NCBI GenBank assembly: GCA_013002645.1
Contig: JABDJF010000518.1
Location: forward strand, 1 to 11,072
Reading direction: 5' to 3'
Length of the DNA stretch: 11,072 nt
Origin: Myxococcales bacterium
Lineage (GTDB): Bacteria > Myxococcota_A > Polyangia > Polyangiales > Houyiibacteriaceae
Both the position numbers and the translations under genes were made by a program. The notes under the pieces are model-generated. The model did no database searches. It had not been told where the DNA came from and worked only from the letters and a program-made list of their open reading frames with translations. Shown here piece by piece: positions 1-6,919 of this stretch; the first letter of the stretch is position 1, and each line of letters starts with the position of its first letter.

Positions 1-2
1 GC

Positions 3-1820
3 GCCGGCTTGGCGCCTGCGACCGATGCGGGCACGGGCGGCAGCGCGGGCACGGCCGGCAGCGGGGGCACCGGCGGCGACTTGGATGTGAACGGCGCCGG
101 AGGTGCGGGCGCGCCGAACTACGCCGACGCGCTTGGGGACAACCCCGCGCTCTTTGCCAACCCCGCGCGGAACCCCGGTGACTTCCCGGGGATGAGCACC
201 GACGCGGCCGAAGGCGCGCAAGCGTACGCGGAGACGGCGCTCGCTTGCTACGCCGCAGCCGATGCCTGCGAAGGAACGGAGTGCAGCGCGTTTGCGTCTT
301 GCTGTGTGAAAACCGGCGCATGCTGCGCGCCGGTCGTCGACAACGCGGCGCTGCCGGCGGCGCTCGACTTCCGGGGCTGCGGCGCGCTCGAATTGCTCGA
401 CTGCGCGGAAGCGAGCAGCGCCATGACGACGACATTCGGCGAGCTCGAACCGGTGCTCAACGCGCGAGGCCTGGTGCCGAACGGGACGGCGGACGCCGAA
501 GGCGGCGCGCTCATCGGTGAGCCGGTGAACCTCTCCTCGCAGCGGGTCGACCTCGACGTCCAATTCGCATTGCCGGTGGGCTGCGGCGGCACCTGCCTCG
601 AGAGCGCAGGCGTGGCGTTCACGGCGACCGCGCCTGGCTCGTTTGTCGATGCCGAGGTGGGGCTGCTCTTGAGCGGGTCGCGCGAGCTCGTCAACGTGAT
701 GATCGGGAACGAAGTAGCCGATTCCTTCTTTGCGGGGCCGGGGAGCACGAAGTGGCGCCTGGTCCTGTCGCCCGACGGCGCAGCGGCGCTGTTTCGCGAC
801 GGCGCACTGCAAGGCCGGTATGCCTTTGATGCGGCGGCGCTCACCCAGGCGCAGCTCGTGGCGTTCGGGCGCAATCTGAGCGCGTCGGCCAACAGCGCGG
901 CGATTGCTTCGATTGAGGTCCAGGTGGCGGACTGCGACAACCCGCGCGCCTGGTTCGAGCGGCAGCCGGTTTCGGTTTCGATTGCCGTCGGCGACGCTGC
1001 GCGCCACGCGTTTGGGGCGGGACCTTCGATCGTGGACCTCGGGCAAACCAGCCAGGTCGCCTACGAGCTCGACGGAGCGATTTACGTCGGTGAGCGGGTC
1101 ACGCCGGGCGAGGTGTTGGTCGCGGTGCCGGCGCCGGTGCTGATCCCAAGCCAGCCGGACGAAGCGATGGGGCTCGAGGACCCGGAGCTCGGCTTCGACG
1201 GCAGCAGCGTGTTCCTGTTCTACACGGCGCGCGATGCGAGCGGCGCAGGGAGCATTCGCGCGGCGGCGTCGGATCTTGCGCTGACCGCGTTCACGCGGAC
1301 CGGCACGGCAGGGCTGATTCCCGCGGGCGACATCGTCTCGTACGAGGCGCCGACGGTCGCCTACCGCGAGGGCCTGTGGTTGCTCGTCGTTCGCGCGACC
1401 CGTGCGAGCGGCGCCACCGAGTTGCAAGCCTTTTACACGAGCAACCTCGACGACGGCTGGGCGCCCGTGGTGGACGGCGCCCTCGAACAGCTCACCCGCG
1501 TACAGAGCCCCACCTCTGAAATCACCGAGCCGAGCCTGGTGATCCACAACAGCGCCTACCAGCTCTACTACGCGCGCCGCAGCGGCACGCGCTGGTCGGT
1601 GGAGCTCTTGGTGTCGGACGAGCTCCTGCTTTGGCGGCCGATGGGTGACGTGCTCGGCGGCAGCGATGAGCCCTACGACAGCCTCGGCGCGCGAAGCCCG
1701 GACGTGATTTCGGGGCCGGACCGAATCGACATCGTGTACTCGGGGCAGGACGGAGTGGCGTTTCGGCTGGGAACCGCCTCGCGGACCGCTCCTTCGGACA
1801 CGGCACCGAGCATCTTTTGA
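3..1820 (+). CDS. Exported (probable lipoprotein) beta-propeller protein with lectin-like domain, 5'-partial
   Basis: The frame is open to the left edge, so the true start and any signal peptide lie outside the window. Residues are counted from the TTG codon at 9. Residues 7-35 are a Gly/Ala/Ser/Thr linker, as often follows the lipobox in Myxococcota lipoproteins. Residues 80-132 hold nine Cys (C80, C87, C92, C98, C99, C105, C106, C124, C132), suggesting a disulfide-rich extracytoplasmic module. Residues 165-308 alternate beta-strands, including a K-W-R-L-V-L strand and an F-R-D-G-A-L-Q-G turn, like a concanavalin/LamG-type sandwich. Residues 335-590 contain four repeats of an E/P-x-P plus aromatic-rich strand pattern (near 390-406, 445-461, 505-523, 562-578), as in five-bladed GH43/GH32-like propellers. 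It probably acts on or binds surface glycans, but no catalytic triad can be assigned, so enzymatic activity is unproven. The stop is TGA at 1818. Confidence 0.8.
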   Translation, partial: AGLAPATDAGTGGSAGTAGSGGTGGDLDVNGAGGAGAPNYADALGDNPALFANPARNPGDFPGMSTDAAEGAQAYAETALACYAAADACEGTECSAFASCCVKTGACCAPVVDNAALPAALDFRGCGALELLDCAEASSAMTTTFGELEPVLNARGLVPNGTADAEGGALIGEPVNLSSQRVDLDVQFALPVGCGGTCLESAGVAFTATAPGSFVDAEVGLLLSGSRELVNVMIGNEVADSFFAGPGSTKWRLVLSPDGAAALFRDGALQGRYAFDAAALTQAQLVAFGRNLSASANSAAIASIEVQVADCDNPRAWFERQPVSVSIAVGDAARHAFGAGPSIVDLGQTSQVAYELDGAIYVGERVTPGEVLVAVPAPVLIPSQPDEAMGLEDPELGFDGSSVFLFYTARDASGAGSIRAAASDLALTAFTRTGTAGLIPAGDIVSYEAPTVAYREGLWLLVVRATRASGATELQAFYTSNLDDGWAPVVDGALEQLTRVQSPTSEITEPSLVIHNSAYQLYYARRSGTRWSVELLVSDELLLWRPMGDVLGGSDEPYDSLGARSPDVISGPDRIDIVYSGQDGVAFRLGTASRTAPSDTAPSIF

Positions 1821-1845
1821 CAGCGCGGCGCTTGGCGCCGATGTT
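1817..1845 (+). promoter_or_regulatory. Probable sigma-70-type promoter for the HTTM pair
   Basis: A perfect TTGACA (1817-1822) overlaps the stop codon of the upstream gene. After a 17-base spacer comes GATGTT (1840-1845), a weak -10 matching at A2, T3 and T6. The expected transcription start falls at or next to the ATG at 1852, so the message would have little or no leader. A 6-base-arm inverted repeat (1826-1840) fills the spacer. The -35 and spacing are good; the -10 is poor. Confidence 0.4.
1826..1840. repeat. Short perfect inverted repeat in the promoter spacer
   Basis: CGGCGC, a 3-base loop TTG, then GCGCCG. It sits exactly between the proposed -35 and -10 boxes and 6 bases after the stop of the upstream gene. 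It could be an operator or a weak GC hairpin at the end of the upstream transcript; no T-run follows. In DNA this GC-rich, a 6-base arm can arise by chance. Confidence 0.3.
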
Positions 1846-1851
1846 GAAGAG

Positions 1852-2304
1852 ATGGCGTCCTTGGAAACGGAGCCTCCCCCAGCCCGACCGAACGGCAAGG
1901 CCCGGCGGCGGGGCGGTGCGTTCATCGCAGCGTTCGTGGTGCTGCAGTTTCTGATTCCGCTCACGTATCTCGCGCGCGACGACGCGGCCGACGAGCGTTT
2001 TACCTGGCGGCGCTTGACCGAGACAGACGCGCCGACCTGCGAGACCGAGGCGTCGCTCGAACGCCTGAACGGCGAGCGCGAAGCGGTCGTGCTCGAGAAG
2101 TTGATTCACCAGGACTGGGTTGCGTACGTCGCGCAGGGGCGGCGCGCGGTGGTCGAGGCCTTTTTGAAGCAGCAGTGCGAGGCGGACGGGGTGGTGTCGG
2201 TGGCGCTGCTCAATCGCTGCGACGACGATCGCGGAGTGCGGGAGTTCACGCTTCGCTGCGGCGGCGAGCGGGCGCATGAAACCATGAAGACGGCGGGGCG
2301 ATGA
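1852..2304 (+). CDS. Single-pass membrane protein, HTTM/gamma-carboxylase-like periplasmic partner
   Basis: This encodes 150 residues. A basic cytoplasmic N-terminus (R18-R20) precedes one membrane helix (about 23-41), which places the rest in the periplasm. The segment after the helix, L-Q-F-L-I-P-L-T-Y-L followed by D-E-R-F-T-W-R-R (47-54), resembles the region after the last membrane helix of vitamin-K-dependent gamma-carboxylase/HTTM proteins, where a Q-x-x-x-P-L-R helix is followed by R-F-S-W-R-M. Four Cys (C63, C109, C123, C136) could form two disulfides. Its TGA overlaps the ATG of the HTTM gene (ATGA at 2301-2304), so the two are translationally coupled and probably form one complex. 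No ribosome site is well placed; GAAGAG abuts the ATG. The family link is recognition by eye. No catalytic role can be read from the sequence. Confidence 0.75.
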   Translation: MASLETEPPPARPNGKARRRGGAFIAAFVVLQFLIPLTYLARDDAADERFTWRRLTETDAPTCETEASLERLNGEREAVVLEKLIHQDWVAYVAQGRRAVVEAFLKQQCEADGVVSVALLNRCDDDRGVREFTLRCGGERAHETMKTAGR

Positions 2305-3434
2305 AGGCCTTGGAGCGATACTGGTTTGGGGACGTCGCGCTCGGGCGGCCCTACCTGCTGCTGCGCATGGTGCTCGTGCTCTTGGCGTTCGACACCTGGC
2401 TCAACATGATGCCCGACGGGGCGAAGTACGGCGTCGGCGCGTTCAACGTCGCGCACTTCCCATGGTTCGACGGCTTCGTGCCGAGCGCGGGCTTCTACCT
2501 GGGCGTGCTGGCGTTCACCGGCGTGCTGGCGCTGAGCCAGGCGCTCTACCGGCCTCACCGGATCGCGATCGTGCTCATCGCCATGGGCTACACCCTCGGC
2601 TGGTCGTGCAGCCTGCTCGACTCGGTCCCCTACCATTACCTGCTTTCGCTCTACCTCGTGTGCTTCGTGTTCTTTCCGATGCTGAGCGCGCGGGCGGCGT
2701 TCTCGCGGTCGGACCGGGTGCCGCGGGGAAGCGTGGCGGCGTATGTGCTCTTCTGCGTGACGACCGCCATCGTGTACTTCTACGTAGCGGCCTGGGCCGC
2801 GGCGCGCGGGGAGTCGTACTGGCTGCCGATGGCCTGCTGCGTCGGGTACCTGGCTGTGAGCATGCAAGACCGCGTGGAGCTTCCCGCGATTCGGCTGCTC
2901 GCGCCCATGCTGGTGGCTGCGCCGCTCACCTTTCACCTGGCGACGCCCCAGGAAGGCTGGCTGCCGTTGTACATGACCGGCATTGCGCTCCTGGTGTTTT
3001 CGCCGATGCATTGGGTGCACGCGTTCGGCCGCGCGTTGACCCAGCCGGCGCGCGGCCTGGTCGACGAAACCGAGCCCGCGCAAGGCGGCCTCGACGAGCG
3101 CGCGTCGCAAGTGTTCTACCTCTCACTGTTCGGCTTGGTGGTCGCGCCGATGTTGAGCATGTTCGTCGACCTGCCTGGCGTGAAGACCGGCTGCAGCTTG
3201 ACCGCCATTGCAATGTTGGTGGTGATGGGGCGGCAGCTCTACTTCACGCCGCGCTGGCGCCCGCTTTGGCGCGTCGCCAGCCTGTTCGGCGGCTGCCTTG
3301 CGCTCTTGGTGACGATGAGTGCGAGCGATGCGCGCTTCGATTACTACCGGCAAGGCGCGCTCGACGCGGACCGCCGTGGCGACACCGAAGCGGCCATGAT
3401 GTTTCGCGAAAAGGCCGAGCGTTACGCCCCATAG
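2301..3434 (+). CDS. HTTM domain polytopic membrane protein
   Basis: This encodes 377 residues with about eight hydrophobic helices. The N-terminal pattern is G-R-P-Y-L-L-L-R-M, then A-H-F-P-W-F-D (51-57), then S-L-L-D-S-V-P-Y-H-Y-L-L-S-L (104-117). This is the HTTM (horizontally transferred transmembrane) signature, which is related to the membrane part of vitamin-K-dependent gamma-glutamyl carboxylase. Bacterial members mostly have no assigned reaction. The usual soluble C-terminal part is absent and seems to be supplied by the gene just upstream, with which it shares an ATGA overlap. The C-terminal tail (349-377, Y-Y-R-Q-G-A-L-D to K-A-E-R-Y-A-P) looks like a single TPR-type helical hairpin exposed on one membrane face. 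The carboxylase active lysine cannot be assigned by eye, so activity should not be assumed. Confidence 0.78.
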   Translation: MKALERYWFGDVALGRPYLLLRMVLVLLAFDTWLNMMPDGAKYGVGAFNVAHFPWFDGFVPSAGFYLGVLAFTGVLALSQALYRPHRIAIVLIAMGYTLGWSCSLLDSVPYHYLLSLYLVCFVFFPMLSARAAFSRSDRVPRGSVAAYVLFCVTTAIVYFYVAAWAAARGESYWLPMACCVGYLAVSMQDRVELPAIRLLAPMLVAAPLTFHLATPQEGWLPLYMTGIALLVFSPMHWVHAFGRALTQPARGLVDETEPAQGGLDERASQVFYLSLFGLVVAPMLSMFVDLPGVKTGCSLTAIAMLVVMGRQLYFTPRWRPLWRVASLFGGCLALLVTMSASDARFDYYRQGALDADRRGDTEAAMMFREKAERYAP

Positions 3435-3483
3435 GTCGATTCCCAAGCGCTGTGCTCAAGAACGCGCCAATCGCGGCGCCGGC

Positions 3484-3500
3484 TGCTAGTCTCCGCCTCG
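3484..3500 (+). promoter_or_regulatory. Extended -10 promoter, likely leaderless, for transporter operon
   Basis: TGCTAGTCT (3484-3492) has the extended -10 form TG-n-TAnnnT and ends 8 bases before the ATG at 3501. No Shine-Dalgarno sequence lies between it and the ATG. No convincing -35 is seen at 16-18 bases. The same TGCTAG core occurs in the proposed ferredoxin promoter (8471-8479, minus strand). Confidence 0.4.
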
Positions 3501-5270
3501 ATGTTGACGGGTGACGGCTGGATCACGTTCGCGGTAATCGTGGGGATGGTGGTCGTCATGGCGGCGAACCTCGCGGGGCCCGATCTGGTGCTCATCGCGG
3601 GCGTCACCGTCTTGCTGCTCACGGGCATCATCGAGCCATCGGACGCCTTCATCGGCTTTTCGAACCCGGCAGTCATCACGATTGCCGCACTTTTCGTGGT
3701 TGCGGCCGGCGTCAAAGAGACGGGGGGCCTCGACCTCGCCGGCCGCGTCGTGCTCGGGCGCCCGCGCTCGCTTGCGGGCGGGCAGCTGCGGATGATGTTC
3801 CCGGTGGCAGCGCTTTCGGCGTTTTTGAACAACACGCCGGTCGTCGCGATGTTCGTGCCGCTCGTGACCAGCTGGGCGCGGCGCTGTCACTTCAGCGTGT
3901 CGCTCATGCTGCTGCCGCTTTCGTACGCGTCGATTCTCGGCGGCACCTGCACCCTCATCGGCACGAGCACGAATCTGGTGGTCGCAGGCCTCGCCAAAGA
4001 GTGGGACCCGAGCGTCGAGTTCGGGATTTTCGACATCGCCGTGCTCGGCATTCCCGCGCTTGCCATCGGGATGCTGTTCATCGTGGTGACCTCGCAATGG
4101 CTGCTCAAGGACCGGCGCGGCGCCTTGCAAGAGCTTGGGAAGGCGCGCGAGTACACCATTGCGATGCGCGTCGAGAAGGGCTCGCCGGTCATCGGCGACA
4201 GCATCGAGGAGGCCGGCCTACGTTCCCTCCGGGGCGTGTATCTTTACGAAATCGAGCGCGCCGGAAGGGTGCTTGCCGCGGTCCCGCCAACGACGGTGCT
4301 GCGCGAAGGCGACCGGCTTCACTTCACCGGGGTCGTCGATTCGGTGGTGGACTTGAGAAAGCAACGCATCGTCCCCGACACCGACCAGGTCGACAAAATC
4401 ACCGCTCGGCGCGACCGCATGCTCGTCGAGGCCGTCATCGGGGCCCATTCGTCACTCGCTGGGCAAACCGTGCGGCAGAGCCGATTTCGTACGATTTACG
4501 ACGCGGCGATTCTCGCGGTCCATCGGCAGGGCGTGCGCGTGACCGAAACCAAAGTCGGCGACATTCGGCTTCAGCCGGGCGACGTGCTGCTCATCGAGTC
4601 GCACCCCGATTTTGCCCAGGCGCGGCAACGTGACCCGAACTTTGCGCTCATCGCCGAGGTGGAGGACAGCGCTCCACCCCGCCACGACCGCGCATGGATC
4701 GCCGCCGTGGTGCTCTTTTTGATGGTGCTCGTGAACGCGACGGGCACCATGAACCTGATGACGGCGTCGCTCAGCGCGGCCGGCTTGATGCTGCTGACCC
4801 GCTGCCTGACGGGCGAGCAGGCGCGGCGCGCGGTCGATTGGACGGTGCTCGTCGCAATTGCGGCGGCGTTCGGAATCGCCATCGCGTTGCAGAAGAGCGG
4901 TGCGGCCGAGGTCATCGCGTCCCGCATCATCGATTTTGCTGCGCCGTTTGGGAGCGTCGGTGTGCTGGTTGCGCTCTACACCATCACGGCGGTGCTGGCT
5001 GGGCTGGTCACGACCAAGGCCTCGGCGGCCATCATGTTCCCCATCGCGGCCACGGCCGCGCAGGCGCAGGGCATCGGGCTATTGCCGATCAGCTACATGA
5101 CGATGATTGCAGCGGCGACCGCCTTCTCTACGCCGATCGGCTTTCAAACCAACCTGATGGTCTACGGCCCGGGCGGGTACAAGTACACCGACTTCATGCG
5201 CTTGGGCTTGCCGCTTCAAACGCTGGTGGGCATCTGTACCGTCACCATCATCGCATTCGCCTGGCTTTGA
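3501..5270 (+). CDS. SLC13/DASS family permease with two RCK_C domains
   Basis: This 589-residue inner-membrane transporter resembles the SAC1/SLT-like branch of the divalent anion:Na+ symporters, which carry sulfate, dicarboxylates or related anions. Helices occupy residues 7-200 and 398-589. Two cytoplasmic RCK_C (TrkA_C) domains lie between them at about 216-290 and 300-375, the second ending in L-Q-P-G-D-V-L-L-I-E. The first half carries the hairpin motif N-N-T-P (110-113) and G-T-S-T-N-L-V (154-160). The second half carries T-P-I-G-F-Q-T-N-L-M-V-Y-G-P-G-G-Y (544-560), highly typical of the family. The second hairpin reads V-T-T-K-A-S-A-A (503-510), where relatives usually have T-N-N-A-A-A-A, so a Lys stands in a likely cation/substrate site. 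The aminotransferase starts 6 bases after the stop, indicating one operon. The substrate cannot be read from the sequence. Confidence 0.9.
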   Translation: MLTGDGWITFAVIVGMVVVMAANLAGPDLVLIAGVTVLLLTGIIEPSDAFIGFSNPAVITIAALFVVAAGVKETGGLDLAGRVVLGRPRSLAGGQLRMMFPVAALSAFLNNTPVVAMFVPLVTSWARRCHFSVSLMLLPLSYASILGGTCTLIGTSTNLVVAGLAKEWDPSVEFGIFDIAVLGIPALAIGMLFIVVTSQWLLKDRRGALQELGKAREYTIAMRVEKGSPVIGDSIEEAGLRSLRGVYLYEIERAGRVLAAVPPTTVLREGDRLHFTGVVDSVVDLRKQRIVPDTDQVDKITARRDRMLVEAVIGAHSSLAGQTVRQSRFRTIYDAAILAVHRQGVRVTETKVGDIRLQPGDVLLIESHPDFAQARQRDPNFALIAEVEDSAPPRHDRAWIAAVVLFLMVLVNATGTMNLMTASLSAAGLMLLTRCLTGEQARRAVDWTVLVAIAAAFGIAIALQKSGAAEVIASRIIDFAAPFGSVGVLVALYTITAVLAGLVTTKASAAIMFPIAATAAQAQGIGLLPISYMTMIAAATAFSTPIGFQTNLMVYGPGGYKYTDFMRLGLPLQTLVGICTVTIIAFAWL

Positions 5271-5276
5271 GATCCC

Positions 5277-6452
5277 GTGCCTCGCTTTCCAAACATCGCT
5301 GAACACGCTCACTCGGTTTCGGCCCGCGTCTACAGCCGGCTCGCGCAGCGTGCACGCGCGAAGAACGCCGAGGTGTATCCGCTGCACGTGGGCGACACCT
5401 ACCGTGACCCGGTGCCGGCGGCGCAAGCCGAGCGGCAGCTGAGCCGGGAGCACCCGGGGTTACACAAGTACGCGCCGGTGCAGGGTGAGCCGAGCGCCAT
5501 CGACGCCTTCCTCGACTACGTCCGAGCGCGTCACGGCCAAGCCCTCGACCGGGAGCTCGTGCAGGTGATGTCGGGCGCGACGGCCGGCTTGAGCATCGTC
5601 TGCCAGGTGCTGCTCGAGCCGGGGGACGAGGTGCTGCTGCCCTCGCCGTTTTGGCCGCTGAGCCGCGGCATCATCGCCACCAAGGGGGCGGTCCCGGTGC
5701 AGGTCCCGTTTTACACGCGGCTCGACGAGCCTGGCTTCGACCCCGAGGCCGCGCTCGAAGGCGCGGTGACCGAACGCACGGTCGCGCTCTACGTCAACAC
5801 GCCGAACAACCCGAGCGGCCGCGTGCTCTCGGAGCAAACCATCGCGGCGATGATGCGGGTCGCGAAGCGGCACGGCCTCTGGCTGTTCTGCGACGAGGCC
5901 TACGAGGAGATCTACTTCGACCGGCAGCCGCCCGACGCAATTTGGAAGCGCCCCGACGTCCGTGATCGCGCGATCGCGTTTCACACCCTTTCGAAGACTT
6001 TCGGCTTTGCCGGCGCGCGAATCGGATTCACGCATGGGCCCAAGAGCGTGATGGGCGCGGTGCGCGGAATGCAGACCTTTCACACCTATTGCGCGGCGCG
6101 GCCGATGCAGTTTGGCGCGGTTGGGGCGCTGCGCGAGGGTCGGGCCTGGGTCGAAGAGAGCCGTACGCTCTACAGAGACGCCGGATACATGGCCGCCGAT
6201 GCGCTCGGCGTTTCGCGACCCGAAGGTGGCACGTTTCTGTTCCTCGACGTGAATGGCCTGCTCGAGCCCGGCGCCGAAGACTGCAGCGCGTTTTTGGAGC
6301 GCTGCGCCGACCAGGGCGTGCTGCTGACCCCGGGGCGCTCGTGCGGCGACGACTACGCCCGCTGGGTCCGCCTCTGTTTCACGTCGGTGCGCCCGGCTCG
6401 GCTCGAGGCGGCGTTGGAGAAGCTGGCGCCTTTGTTTCGAGGACCGTCTTAG
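5277..6452 (+). CDS. PLP-dependent class I/II aminotransferase
   Basis: This encodes 391 residues, the normal length for fold-type I aminotransferases; it is cytoplasmic. Visible landmarks are N-T-P-N-N-P-S-G (174-181, Asn binding the cofactor ring oxygen), C-D-E-A-Y-E (205-210, Asp206 pairing with the pyridine nitrogen and Tyr209), the Schiff-base Lys240 in H-T-L-S-K-T-F-G, and Arg365 in R-W-V-R-L-C-F, the usual carboxylate-binding Arg. It would transfer an amino group between an amino acid and a 2-oxo acid; the substrate is not evident. The start is GTG at 5277, 6 bases after the transporter stop, with only a weak GAGA upstream, consistent with coupled translation. The last 74 bases overlap the convergent DoxX gene. 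Its C-terminus (R-L-E-A-A-L-E-K-L) is family-typical, so this frame is the constrained one in the overlap. Confidence 0.93.
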   Translation: MPRFPNIAEHAHSVSARVYSRLAQRARAKNAEVYPLHVGDTYRDPVPAAQAERQLSREHPGLHKYAPVQGEPSAIDAFLDYVRARHGQALDRELVQVMSGATAGLSIVCQVLLEPGDEVLLPSPFWPLSRGIIATKGAVPVQVPFYTRLDEPGFDPEAALEGAVTERTVALYVNTPNNPSGRVLSEQTIAAMMRVAKRHGLWLFCDEAYEEIYFDRQPPDAIWKRPDVRDRAIAFHTLSKTFGFAGARIGFTHGPKSVMGAVRGMQTFHTYCAARPMQFGAVGALREGRAWVEESRTLYRDAGYMAADALGVSRPEGGTFLFLDVNGLLEPGAEDCSAFLERCADQGVLLTPGRSCGDDYARWVRLCFTSVRPARLEAALEKLAPLFRGPS

Positions 6453-6828
6453 CGAACCAGCTGTCGATGGAGAGCGAACCCGGGCCGGTAAACGTGAGGG
6501 CGGCGTACACCGCCGCGTAGAGCAGCGGGAGCTCCCGCGAGGCCCACGGGTCGTTGAAGTGGTGCACGAACGCGGCGACCATCATCGCGATGAACAGCGT
6601 CGCGGAGGCGAAGCGGCCGAAGACACCGAGCAGGAGCAAGATGGAGCAGCCCACCTCTGCAAAGATGATGAGCATGGCGCTCATTTCGGTGCCCACGTTG
6701 AGGGGGTCGGGGAAGCTCTGAACGAGCGTATCGTAGTCGAGGGCCTTCGGGATCCCGTGGCTCAACATCATCAAGGAGACCGTCACCCGAAGCAGGAAGG
6801 CGCCATTGTCGGCGAGCGTTCGTCGCAT
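6379..6828 (-). CDS. DoxX family membrane protein
   Basis: This encodes 149 residues and about four membrane helices (10-26, 49-69, 72-92, 100-116). DoxX hallmarks are present: L-L-R-V-T-V-S-L-M-M-L-S-H-G-I-P-K (12-28), F-P-D-P-L-N-V-G (39-46), F-A-E-V-G-C-S (56-62) and G-P-G-S-L-S-I-D (115-122). DoxX proteins are linked to redox or thiol stress complexes and quinone-associated roles, but most, including this one, lack a proven reaction. The start at 6828 was chosen because homology begins just after it and a TATGCT box lies 7 bases upstream; ATGs at 6840 and 6864 are possible. The tail after residue 125 (Ala/Pro/Thr-rich) is not part of the domain, and the last 24 codons plus stop lie antisense to the aminotransferase 3' end. 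Confidence 0.88.
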   Translation of the reverse strand: MRRTLADNGAFLLRVTVSLMMLSHGIPKALDYDTLVQSFPDPLNVGTEMSAMLIIFAEVGCSILLLLGVFGRFASATLFIAMMVAAFVHHFNDPWASRELPLLYAAVYAALTFTGPGSLSIDSWFAKTVLETKAPASPTPPRAEPGAPT

Positions 6829-6835
6829 GCGGAGC

Positions 6836-6841
6836 AGCATA
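6836..6841 (-). promoter_or_regulatory. Candidate -10 box for the DoxX gene
   Basis: On the minus strand TATGCT matches TATAAT at four of six positions and ends 7 bases before the ATG at 6828. No ribosome site intervenes, so a leaderless message is suggested. No clear -35 is seen. Confidence 0.3.
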
Positions 6842-6907
6842 CAGCGGAGGCGCAGAGGTCGCATCGTGAATCAGGCCCCGGACTATGGAGGTCGCGCCAA
6901 AGCTGGT

Positions 6908-6913
6908 TACACT
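6908..6913 (+). promoter_or_regulatory. Candidate -10 box for zinc-ribbon membrane protein
   Basis: TACACT matches TATAAT at four of six positions and ends 6 bases before the GTG at 6920, the same geometry as several other starts here. It is the main DNA-level reason for preferring GTG 6920 to GTG 6866. No clear -35 is seen. Confidence 0.3.
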
Positions 6914-6919
6914 CGAAAG

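Noticed and set aside
2106..3110. Long open frame on the minus strand (about 334 codons) antisense to the HTTM pair
   Set aside because: Its product is rich in Arg, His, Glu and Gln with no domain or hydrophobic pattern, as expected for the mirror of a GC-rich membrane protein gene; the plus strand has clear HTTM motifs.
3435..3500. Rho-independent terminator after the HTTM gene (GCGCC/GGCGC pair near 3465-3479)
   Set aside because: The stem is 5 bases with no following T-run, expected by chance in GC-rich DNA. No convincing intrinsic terminator was found anywhere in the window.
6806..6919. Earlier starts (6806 or GTG 6866) for the zinc-ribbon membrane protein
   Set aside because: 6806 would place an Arg-rich leader over the DoxX start. 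6866 is possible, with a weak GAGG, but adds 18 residues before the first zinc ribbon; 6920 has a -10 box at the spacing seen elsewhere. Kept only as an alternative.
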